The notes beneath the pieces are model-generated. The model searched no databases, was not told the DNA's origin, and worked only from the letters and a program-made list of their open reading frames with translations. This document shows, piece after piece, positions 1 to 6,443 of a stretch of 20,854 nucleotides of DNA. How positions within the stretch are numbered: position 1 is the stretch's first letter; the number at the start of each line of letters is the position of its first letter. Both the position numbers and the translations under genes were made by a program. This DNA comes from JAVWGW01 sp036651575 (lineage in GTDB: Bacteria > Actinomycetota > Coriobacteriia > Coriobacteriales > Eggerthellaceae), in the NCBI GenBank assembly GCA_036651575.1, contig JAVVXN010000026.1:1-20854 (forward strand). The letters run 5' to 3'.

Positions 1-1422
1 AGCCTTGGAGGTAACCTCCCACGGTGCGTGCATGGAGAGCACGGGCACCCCGGAATCGATGACGTTCATGCCGTATTTTGCCGGAATATAGGCGATGGTT
101 CCGCCGCCGCCCACATCAACTTTTCCCAGTTCGGCGGTTTGGAAACTCACCTCACCAGCATCCATGATCGAACGGATTTTCGCCATATATTCCGCGTTGG
201 CATCGTTGCTGCCGCTTTTGCCGCCCGACCCCGTGAACTTATTGAACACCAAACCCTTGCCACAAAATGCTGCATTTTTTGTCTCGTAGGCAAAGGCGTA
301 CGTCGGATCGAAAGCCGCGCTTACATCGGAAGAAAGCATGTTCGACGATGCCAGGCAGCGCCGCAGCGAAAGGCTGCGCTCATCCCCGGTCAAAGCCATG
401 ACCTCGGCGATAGTGTTCTCGAAAAACATCGATGCCATGCCCGTTGCCCCAACACTTCCGATCTCTTCCTTATCAACCAACACGCACACGCCAGTTCGCG
501 TAAGGTCGCGTGCTTCAAGCTGCGCGATCAACGACGTAAAAGCACACACACGATCATCCTGCCCATATCCCAACACCATACTGCGATCGAATCCGCATTC
601 GCGAGCACGCCCAGCCGGAACCACTTCGAGCTCAGCTGAAAGAAAGTCTTCCTCCTCAACGTCGTACTTGTCGGCAAGCAACTGCAGCAGCAGCGCTTTA
701 ACCGGTTCTTTTTCGGCAAGCTTTTCCCGCTCCGTCTGATCCTGTCCAGCAAAAGCGTCATCGCACGCTGCAAGTTCGCCCACGCCATCGCGCGCCCGCA
801 TATCGGCCTTGGTCAGCAGGGGACGGCTACCGACCAAAATATCTAGTTCATCCCCCTCAACAAACTCACCCGCCGTTTTCGCCATTTGCTGGCGAGCAAG
901 ATGCGGCAGAAGATCCGTCACGCAAAACACCGGGTCAGCTGAATCTTCACCGACAGTAACCGGTACGACATCACCGGTTTTTTTGACGATCACACCATGG
1001 ATCGCCAACGGAATGGTCATCCACTGGTATTTTTTAATGCCCCCATAGTAATGAGTGTCAAGCAGCACGAGATCATTGGTTTCATAGAGAGGATTTTGCT
1101 TTACATCAAGGCGGGGAGAATCGATGTGAGCCCCTAAGATATTGAGGCCTTCCTCGAGCGGTGCCGTACCTAAATGCACCAAAATAAGTGCTTTACCGTA
1201 TGCGTGAGCCCAAATTTTATCCCCCGCACGCAACGTTTGATTTGCCGCGACAACAGTATCGAGACTTCTGTATCCGTACGCTTCCGCGCGGGCAATGGCT
1301 GCCGCAGCGCATTCGCGCTCCGTTTTATTGGTAGAAATAAAATCGATATAGTCAGCGGTAAGCTTTTCTAGCTCGGATATATCGTCGGGGCAATACCGCT
1401 TCCAAGCATTCTTGCGTTCCAT
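1..1422 (-). CDS. M18 family aminopeptidase (aspartyl aminopeptidase-like), 3' end cut by window edge
   Basis: A cytoplasmic zinc aminopeptidase that removes N-terminal, usually acidic, residues from peptides. The frame is open from the ATG at 1422 to the edge of the window, giving 474 residues without a stop; the family is about 460-490 long, so only a short C-terminal tail is missing. Family M18 metal and catalytic signatures are present in order: GAHIDSPRLD with His99, GQDDRVCA with Asp289/Asp290, VDKEEIGSVG with Glu319/Glu320, and SMHAPWEVTSKA with His465. The start is supported by GGAAAGGAG a few bases upstream. It is transcribed divergently from the aquaporin gene across a 288-base spacer in which I could not assign a convincing promoter. 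A peptidase suits an amino-acid-fermenting anaerobe. The family call is firm; the exact substrate preference is not visible. Confidence 0.93.
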   Translation of the reverse strand, partial: MERKNAWKRYCPDDISELEKLTADYIDFISTNKTERECAAAAIARAEAYGYRSLDTVVAANQTLRAGDKIWAHAYGKALILVHLGTAPLEEGLNILGAHIDSPRLDVKQNPLYETNDLVLLDTHYYGGIKKYQWMTIPLAIHGVIVKKTGDVVPVTVGEDSADPVFCVTDLLPHLARQQMAKTAGEFVEGDELDILVGSRPLLTKADMRARDGVGELAACDDAFAGQDQTEREKLAEKEPVKALLLQLLADKYDVEEEDFLSAELEVVPAGRARECGFDRSMVLGYGQDDRVCAFTSLIAQLEARDLTRTGVCVLVDKEEIGSVGATGMASMFFENTIAEVMALTGDERSLSLRRCLASSNMLSSDVSAAFDPTYAFAYETKNAAFCGKGLVFNKFTGSGGKSGSNDANAEYMAKIRSIMDAGEVSFQTAELGKVDVGGGGTIAYIPAKYGMNVIDSGVPVLSMHAPWEVTSKA

Positions 1423-1710
1423 ATACGCTCCTTTCCCGCAGCTGTCCCCTGCAAAAGCGTTTGAGCTGCTCCTTATCTTTTCAAAGTTTATTATCCCCGA
1501 CCCGACGGACAAACAAAGTCCTCTCAGAAATTATCCAAAGACAAAGCACCGCACGATTAATTTTAAGCACAGAAGTGACTCCATTCCCCCACTTCAAAGG
1601 TTATATATGCTATGCTTCGATCATAGCAGCATCCTGTGCGCACCGTGGGGGGACGACAGGGGAACAATCACGGTGGGAGCTTTCGAGCGCCCAAGTCACA
1701 AGGAGGAAAC

Positions 1711-2454
1711 ATGGAAGCATCAGCGGTAAAAAAGTATGGTGCCGAGGCGTTCGGTACGTTTGTACTAACTCTTTTCGGGTGCGGGAGCGCGGCCATCGCA
1801 GGGTCCATCTTAGGTACGTTGGGCATTGCAATGGCGTTCGGCTTGTCGATTGTCGCTATGGCATTTGTCATTGGCGGCGTTTCGGGCTGCCACATCAATC
1901 CAGCCGTCTCGCTCGGTCTGTTCCTGGATAAACGCCTTTCAGCAAAAGATCTCATCGGTTACTGGATTGCCCAGTTCATCGGTGGCATCGTTGCTGCCGC
2001 CATCCTGTTTTTCATCATTACACAAAGCTCCGTTCTCGGCGGCGTTGCTGCCACCGGCCTCGGCTGCGACGGTTTTGATGCGGCTTCGTCGGTCGGCATC
2101 AGCCTTATTGGCGCGATTATCGTTGAAATCATTTTGACGTGCATCTTTGTGCTTTCCGTTCTGGGATCCACCGCCAACGAAAAGACCGCTCCCTATGCCG
2201 GTATCATTATCGGCTGCACCCTGACCTTTGTACACATCATGGGTATCCCGCTGACCGGCACGTCCGTCAACCCTGCCCGCAGCTTTGGCCCGGCTTTACT
2301 CATGGCGTTCAACGGCGACATGACCGCACTGTCTCAGGTATGGGTTTTCATTGTCGGACCGCTTGTCGGTGCTGCCCTAGCTGCCCTTCTCTGGAAGTGC
2401 TTTAAAACATCACCTGCCAAAGCGGCTGCCAAAGCAACAAAGCTTGCCGATTAA
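1711..2454 (+). CDS. aqpZ: Aquaporin Z-like water channel (MIP family)
   Basis: An inner-membrane channel of the major intrinsic protein family, 247 residues, with six predicted transmembrane segments and two NPA half-helices at residues 63-65 (HINPAVS) and 187-189 (VNPARS). The selectivity-filter positions match E. coli AqpZ shifted by one: Phe43, His175, Thr184 and Arg190. Glycerol facilitators usually carry Trp and Gly at the first two, so water selectivity is inferred. The ATG at 1711 has AGGAGG 4-9 bases before it; an in-frame ATG further upstream lacks such a site and would add a non-conserved, non-membrane leader. The gene stands alone: the aminopeptidase is divergent, and a strong intrinsic terminator follows 27 bases after the stop. 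Its C-terminal tail is rich in Ala and Lys, typical of a cytoplasmic end. Confidence 0.93.
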   Translation: MEASAVKKYGAEAFGTFVLTLFGCGSAAIAGSILGTLGIAMAFGLSIVAMAFVIGGVSGCHINPAVSLGLFLDKRLSAKDLIGYWIAQFIGGIVAAAILFFIITQSSVLGGVAATGLGCDGFDAASSVGISLIGAIIVEIILTCIFVLSVLGSTANEKTAPYAGIIIGCTLTFVHIMGIPLTGTSVNPARSFGPALLMAFNGDMTALSQVWVFIVGPLVGAALAALLWKCFKTSPAKAAAKATKLAD

Positions 2455-2480
2455 AGATACCTCTTTAGTATCAATTGTGA

Positions 2481-2515
2481 GGGCTTTGCGAATCTCGTCG
2501 CAAAGCCCTTTTTTT
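2481..2515 (+). terminator. Rho-independent terminator after aqpZ
   Basis: A perfect 10-base-pair stem (GGGCTTTGCG paired with CGCAAAGCCC), an 8-base loop and then seven T. It ends aqpZ transcription just before the rubrerythrin promoter, so the two genes are separate units. Confidence 0.93.
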
Positions 2516-2518
2516 CAC

Positions 2519-2547
2519 TTGCAATGCAGGTAAAAGAGTTTTATAGT
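2519..2547 (+). promoter_or_regulatory. Predicted sigma-70 type promoter for rubrerythrin
   Basis: A -35 element TTGCAA at 2519-2524 and a -10 element TATAGT at 2542-2547 are separated by 17 bases. They lie immediately after the aqpZ terminator and 62 bases before the rubrerythrin start. This is a near-consensus arrangement; the transcription start would fall near 2553-2555. Confidence 0.65.
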
Positions 2548-2548
2548 C

Positions 2549-2571
2549 TTATTGATACGAGTTATCATTAA
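2549..2571. promoter_or_regulatory. Fur/PerR-like operator over the rubrerythrin transcription start
   Basis: The core TGATACGAGTTATCA at 2553-2567 matches the 7-1-7 Fur consensus (TGATAAT-N-ATTATCA) at 12 of 14 defined positions. The dyad extends outwards as TTA...TAA. It begins two bases after the -10 box, where a bound repressor would block initiation. Rubrerythrin genes are classic PerR or Fur family targets in anaerobes. Which family member binds cannot be read from the site. Confidence 0.55.
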
Positions 2572-2608
2572 TTACTATCAGACGAGATCACCAAACAAAG
2601 GAGCACTC

Positions 2609-3226
2609 ATGGCACAGCAATTCCGTTCCGAAATCCCAACCGCTGCAAACTCCAGCAACTTCAATATTGCCGCCGATAGCACCACCGCCGTTGGCACTAC
2701 CCTTGAAAACCTCAAAGCCGCTATTTCGGGCGAAACTGGCGCTTCCGCCAAATATACCGAGTTCGCACAGGCCGCTGACGCCCAGGGCTTTGGCAAGATT
2801 GCTCGCCTCTTCCGCTGCACCGCAGCTGCCGAACAGCTCCATATCGGCCTCGAGTACAACCTGGTCATCAAAGCTGAACCCGACTTCCAAAAACCCACCG
2901 CAGAAGCTCCTACCGCTGGCTCAAGCGACTTAAATCTTATCGCCGGAGCACAGGGTGAAATCTATGAGACTTCCGACATGTATCCCTCCTTCATCAAGAA
3001 GGCTCAAGAAGAAGGCGACAACGCCGCAGTTGCCGTATTCACGCGAGCCAAACTTGCCGAAGCCTATCATGCCGAACGCTACCTGGACGCTTACAACACG
3101 ATGGACATGCCCGACGATGGCGAAAAATATTATCTGTGCCCCATCTGTGGCTACATCAACAAGGGCGACGACTTCGAGAAGTGCCCTATCTGCTTCGTTC
3201 CGAAAGACAAATTTACGGCATTTTAA
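2609..3226 (+). CDS. rbr: Rubrerythrin (peroxide-reducing diiron/rubredoxin protein)
   Basis: A cytoplasmic oxidative-stress protein that reduces hydrogen peroxide with electrons from NADH through rubredoxin-type carriers. It has 205 residues. The N-terminal ferritin-like domain (about 30-165) keeps the expected diiron ligands: Glu42, Glu75 with His78, Glu117 and Glu120 next to MYPSF, and Glu151 with His154. The C-terminal rubredoxin-like domain carries Cys177/Cys180 and Cys192/Cys195 as two CPIC motifs. The N-terminal 25-30 residues are a Ser/Ala/Thr-rich extension without recognised function. The ATG at 2609 follows AAAGGAG; an upstream in-frame ATG lies at 2552, within the predicted operator, and would be at or before the transcript start, so it is unlikely. 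It is monocistronic between two terminators. Confidence 0.95.
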   Translation: MAQQFRSEIPTAANSSNFNIAADSTTAVGTTLENLKAAISGETGASAKYTEFAQAADAQGFGKIARLFRCTAAAEQLHIGLEYNLVIKAEPDFQKPTAEAPTAGSSDLNLIAGAQGEIYETSDMYPSFIKKAQEEGDNAAVAVFTRAKLAEAYHAERYLDAYNTMDMPDDGEKYYLCPICGYINKGDDFEKCPICFVPKDKFTAF

Positions 3227-3253
3227 GCTTTAACCTTTTCAATTAAATTTATG

Positions 3254-3293
3254 AAAAATGGTTCTTGCTCATGTTGAGTTGGAACCATTTTTT
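3254..3293 (+). terminator. Rho-independent terminator after rubrerythrin
   Basis: The stem AAAAATGGTTC (3254-3264) pairs perfectly with GAACCATTTTT (3282-3292). A small inner stem, CTCA/TGAG, sits in the loop, and the structure ends in a run of T. It lies 27 bases after the rubrerythrin stop. Confidence 0.9.
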
Positions 3294-3460
3294 ATAGCCA
3301 GGCCCAGTCGATCCACCTCCCGCCACACAGCGATGCCCTTCAGCTCTTCGCTTAGACACAACTATACAAACAAGAGTATTTTTAATATAGTAAGCTTTCA
3401 GAATGTATTGTGTGGTCTCTCTATTTCATAAGCCTAAGATCAGGCGGGAGTATCTCGGAT

Positions 3461-4168
3461 ATGTTAAAAAGCAACATCGAAACCAAAATGCAAATCGCAT
3501 CAAAATTCATGGAGCTCGTAGAGGAAAGACCACCTTCAAAACGGGTGAGCATCACCGAACTCACTTCCGCCCTCAAAATAAATCGTGTTACTTTTTATAA
3601 CCATTTTGATAATATCGACATGCTCGTACAGTGGATATATAGAAATTCTACGGGAGAAATCCTTTTCGCCGATGCGTTCAAACAGTACACGCTTGTCAAA
3701 CCGAGTCCCGAACTAAATGACCCCTGGCCCGATCTCCCCATCTATGTTCAAGCCGATATCGAGGGAAACTTTGAAGCACAGGCACTCTTTTTCAAGTCAC
3801 TCGGGAAATGTCACGAAAAACACCGCGCTTACTATGAAAAAATCTTTAGCGGCCACATTTACTTTGACTTGTTCGACTACGTTGTTGAACTTTACCTACC
3901 GGCCATAAGACAAGATATTATCGTCATGCTGAAGGGACGAGAGATGCCCGAATCGGTCATTAATTTTTTGGCTGAATATCACACGATGGGTATTTTCGGC
4001 CGCGTTCGATACCACTACGCTAAAACTCATAGCTATATGCTTCAAGAGGACTTGTCCCCCTATTTTATGTATGGCCACAACATGCTTGAATATACCATTG
4101 AAAATTATTCCCAAGCAGAAGAGATAAAAGGACTTCGCAACCTTTTCAAATTCAAAGGCCGCCGTTAA
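3461..4168 (+). CDS. TetR/AcrR family transcriptional regulator
   Basis: A predicted DNA-binding regulator of 235 residues. The N-terminal 60 residues form the TetR-type domain: helix-turn-helix around 30-50 (VSITELTSALKI, then NRVTFYNHFDN), where the TFYNHF signature is diagnostic. The remaining 175 residues are a ligand-binding and dimerisation domain rich in Tyr, Phe and His, without a recognised ligand. It resembles the DhaS-like branch of TetR proteins in overall layout, which is only a loose comparison. The ATG at 3461 is preceded by GGCGGGAG at 10 bases; in-frame upstream starts would add residues outside the domain. The gene and the non-coding DNA around it are more AT-rich than the neighbours. 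Its position directly upstream of the oxidoreductase and transporter genes on the same strand suggests that it controls them and possibly itself. Confidence 0.9.
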   Translation: MLKSNIETKMQIASKFMELVEERPPSKRVSITELTSALKINRVTFYNHFDNIDMLVQWIYRNSTGEILFADAFKQYTLVKPSPELNDPWPDLPIYVQADIEGNFEAQALFFKSLGKCHEKHRAYYEKIFSGHIYFDLFDYVVELYLPAIRQDIIVMLKGREMPESVINFLAEYHTMGIFGRVRYHYAKTHSYMLQEDLSPYFMYGHNMLEYTIENYSQAEEIKGLRNLFKFKGRR

Positions 4169-4240
4169 GTCAGCAAAGTAAAAGCTTTAGGATTGATTTT
4201 CTTCAGGCCCAATCATAAAACTCAATATTTTCTCAATAAT

Positions 4241-4260
4241 TACAGAATTAACAATCTGTA
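4241..4260. promoter_or_regulatory. Inverted repeat, candidate operator for the TetR regulator
   Basis: TACAGA (4241-4246) and its exact complement TCTGTA (4255-4260) flank eight AT-rich bases. A second looser dyad, TCAGAA at 4296-4301 with TTCTGA at 4319-4324, lies between this site and the oxidoreductase start. The 252-base spacer (4169-4420) is otherwise AT-rich and without coding potential. The dyad size and location suit a TetR-family operator; binding is inferred. Confidence 0.35.
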
Positions 4261-4420
4261 TAGGACGATTTACTACAAAATATTATATTTGTATATCAGA
4301 AAAACTACAAAAATCAAATTCTGACTATTCCCCAAACTCCTTTTCGCCTGATATAACTAACCCATCTCGAGATAAAAAAGCAAGACATTGGGTTTATCCG
4401 TAATGATTGAGGAGGCTACA

Positions 4421-6037
4421 ATGATAAAAAACTATGACTTCGTCATTCTTGGAGGCGGTCATAACGGCTTGATTGCTACTGCGTATCTCGCAAAAGCAGG
4501 TTTTACCACCTGCTGCCTCGAAGCTAATGATGAATTTGGCGGAGGAACGCGATCGGGAGAAGTTACCCTCCCTGGCTACATCAGTGATACCGGCGGAATG
4601 ATTCATAGTATGATTGCGCGTACCCCTATTATCCAAAATGACGAACTTGGTCTCATTGAGAAATACGGTCTCGAGTACGTCTCGACCAAGGCTCTTTTCT
4701 GCTCCATCTTCCCTGACAATACGACCCTTGTTATCGATCCCGATATGGACAAGGCGTGTGAGAATATCGCGAAATTCTCCGAGCATGACGCTATCGCATA
4801 TCGTAAGTTCCATGATTATATGAAACAGATGATGAAAGTAGCAGCCGTTGGATCCCAGTCTCCTCCGCCTCCTTACGGCTCCATGCACAGCGCAATGTAC
4901 ATGAGTCCTGAAGGTCGAGAATTCCAACGTGTTCTCAACTCGAGCGCTCAGCAAATCGTAGAAGAATGGTTCGAAAGCGAGCAAGTCCGCACAACATTTA
5001 CCCGTTGGTGCACAGAAATGATGATTGATCCTCGAGCAATCGGGACCGCAACCCTTCTGTACTTCGTCGTAAATGTTCATAATCCAGACTTGTACAAGAT
5101 TGCCGGCAAGGTAAACCATGAATATCCCGGCTCCCCGTTCCCCAAGGGCGGAAGCGCGAAATTCATCCAAGCACTGCAAGATTGCTGCACCGCAGAAGGC
5201 GCAGAGCTGTTCACCAACGCTTTTGTTGACGGAATCACCATGGATGGCGACCTCGTTAAGAGCGTCACCACGAAGAACGGCGATGAATTCGTTGCAAACA
5301 ACGCAGTCATCAGCACGATTAACATTAAGCACGTATATCAGATGCTGGGAGACAACGCTCCCGCAGACGAAGCAGAGCAAATTCGTCACCTGAAGTATGC
5401 CGACTTCTCCGCCCTTAACCAGTCTTTCGCCTTGGACAAGATTCCCGAATTTAAGGCCGGACCGGAAGTGCTGGATGCGTTCTGCATCGAAGCAGCACCG
5501 ATAGAAAAAGAATACCTGCAGACATTTAGCAGTTACACGCTGGGAGATTTCAGTCCAAAATTGCCACTGATTACCATGCCTTGCCTACTTGATCCAACCC
5601 GTTGCCCCGAAGGCCATTGCGTGGTCAACATCTATCAGTATGCTCCGTATAACCTCTATGGAGATCCTCAAAACTGGGTTAAGTACAAGGAAAAGCTCGA
5701 GCGCGAAGTATGGGAGTTCGCCAAGAGCTTGTGGACCAACATTACCGATGACAACATTTTGGGCCACTGGAGTCTTACTCCGCTTGAGTACGAGCAGTGG
5801 GATCCTGCGTTTTTACATGGAGACATCGGACACATCGGTCTCCAGCCAAGTCAAATGTACGACCTGCGACCGCTCGTCGGTAAGGGCCATGAATATCATG
5901 GTGAAATTGAGAACCTTTACTTCCTTGGAGCATGTTCACATCCGGGCGCTGGCATTGCAGCTGCGTCCCGCGCGGGTGTTCAAAAAGTACTTGAAGACTA
6001 CGGTGTCGATTTCCGAGATGTAGTAAAGAAAGATTAA
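4421..6037 (+). CDS. FAD-dependent oxidoreductase of the phytoene desaturase/PYROXD2-like (COG1233) group
   Basis: A 538-residue flavoprotein without signal peptide or membrane segment, so cytoplasmic. The N-terminus has a dinucleotide-binding Rossmann motif (Gly11-Gly-Gly-His-Asn-Gly16) followed by the acidic residue Glu34 that binds the ribose. FGGGTRSGE and SDTGGMIHS follow, as in CrtI-type amine oxidase-like proteins. The C-terminal FAD segment reads FLGACSHPGAGIAAASRAG, the usual closing motif of the family. No carotenoid genes lie nearby, so phytoene is an unlikely substrate; members of this group desaturate, isomerise or oxidise varied compounds. The ATG at 4421 has GGAGG seven bases upstream, which decides it over an in-frame ATG at 4403 and a TTG at 4388. 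It is the first structural gene of a TetR-linked cassette with a small unknown protein and a DASS transporter. Confidence 0.88.
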   Translation: MIKNYDFVILGGGHNGLIATAYLAKAGFTTCCLEANDEFGGGTRSGEVTLPGYISDTGGMIHSMIARTPIIQNDELGLIEKYGLEYVSTKALFCSIFPDNTTLVIDPDMDKACENIAKFSEHDAIAYRKFHDYMKQMMKVAAVGSQSPPPPYGSMHSAMYMSPEGREFQRVLNSSAQQIVEEWFESEQVRTTFTRWCTEMMIDPRAIGTATLLYFVVNVHNPDLYKIAGKVNHEYPGSPFPKGGSAKFIQALQDCCTAEGAELFTNAFVDGITMDGDLVKSVTTKNGDEFVANNAVISTINIKHVYQMLGDNAPADEAEQIRHLKYADFSALNQSFALDKIPEFKAGPEVLDAFCIEAAPIEKEYLQTFSSYTLGDFSPKLPLITMPCLLDPTRCPEGHCVVNIYQYAPYNLYGDPQNWVKYKEKLEREVWEFAKSLWTNITDDNILGHWSLTPLEYEQWDPAFLHGDIGHIGLQPSQMYDLRPLVGKGHEYHGEIENLYFLGACSHPGAGIAAASRAGVQKVLEDYGVDFRDVVKKD

Positions 6038-6062
6038 TATTCATAACACATGAATAATGAGT

Positions 6063-6097
6063 GGCTGAGCGCTTATTGAATACGTAGGCGCTCAGCC
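6063..6097 (+). other. Intercistronic hairpin without T tract
   Basis: A perfect 10-base-pair stem, GGCTGAGCGC (6063-6072) with GCGCTCAGCC (6088-6097), encloses a 15-base AT-rich loop. It is followed by the ribosome binding site of the next gene, not by T residues. It is more likely an mRNA processing or stabilising element, or a partial terminator, than a full terminator. Confidence 0.6.
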
Positions 6098-6115
6098 TAA
6101 AGAGAAGGTGATGAA

Positions 6116-6394
6116 ATGGCACAAAAAAGACCCAAGAGAAAGTCTCTTATTGTTCGCACCGAAGACGGCAACCCTGTCATGGAAGTCTTTGGCATGAAAA
6201 CCGTTGGCGACAAAATGATCATGGACGGAAAAGCTCTCGACAGCATGACCATGGACGTTATCGTCTCCATCGATGATGTCGCAAAAGGATACGAGATTGT
6301 AGACAAACGAGCCGTCTGGGCCTTTATCAAGCAGTTTCCTGCAGCAAGGCGCAGGCTTAAGAAACTCAATAAAGAACAGTCTAAAACAAACTGA
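6116..6394 (+). CDS. Small basic protein of unknown function
   Basis: I do not recognise this 92-residue protein. It opens with a basic stretch (KRPKRK), has a probable beta-rich middle around VMEVFGMKTVGDKMIMDGKA and SMTMDVIVSIDDV, and ends in a strongly basic helix (AARRRLKKLNK). It has no cysteines, signal peptide or membrane segment. The start is supported by GAGAAGGTGA just upstream. It sits 78 bases after the FAD oxidoreductase and 49 bases before the transporter, in the same direction, so it is very probably part of the same transcript. It could be an accessory subunit or chaperone for the flavoprotein, or a small binding protein for its substrate. These are guesses from position only. 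Confidence 0.75.
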   Translation: MAQKRPKRKSLIVRTEDGNPVMEVFGMKTVGDKMIMDGKALDSMTMDVIVSIDDVAKGYEIVDKRAVWAFIKQFPAARRRLKKLNKEQSKTN

Positions 6395-6443
6395 GTCTCT
6401 GCCATCTCATCATTAGGTTCACCTCGTATAAGAGAGGTATGCT

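Noticed and set aside
28..1048. Several plus-strand open frames opposite the aminopeptidase gene
   Set aside because: Low-complexity translations with no family features. The minus strand carries a continuous 474-codon frame with all M18 motifs and a good ribosome site.
4394..5389. 331-codon minus-strand open frame opposite the FAD oxidoreductase
   Set aside because: It is antisense to clear flavoprotein motifs; its translation is Cys- and His-rich with no recognisable domain and no ribosome site.
4421..6037. Carotenoid phytoene desaturase (crtI) as the specific function
   Set aside because: No crtB, crtE or other carotenoid genes lie nearby, and the neighbours are a transporter and an unknown small protein; only the broad COG1233 family is supported.
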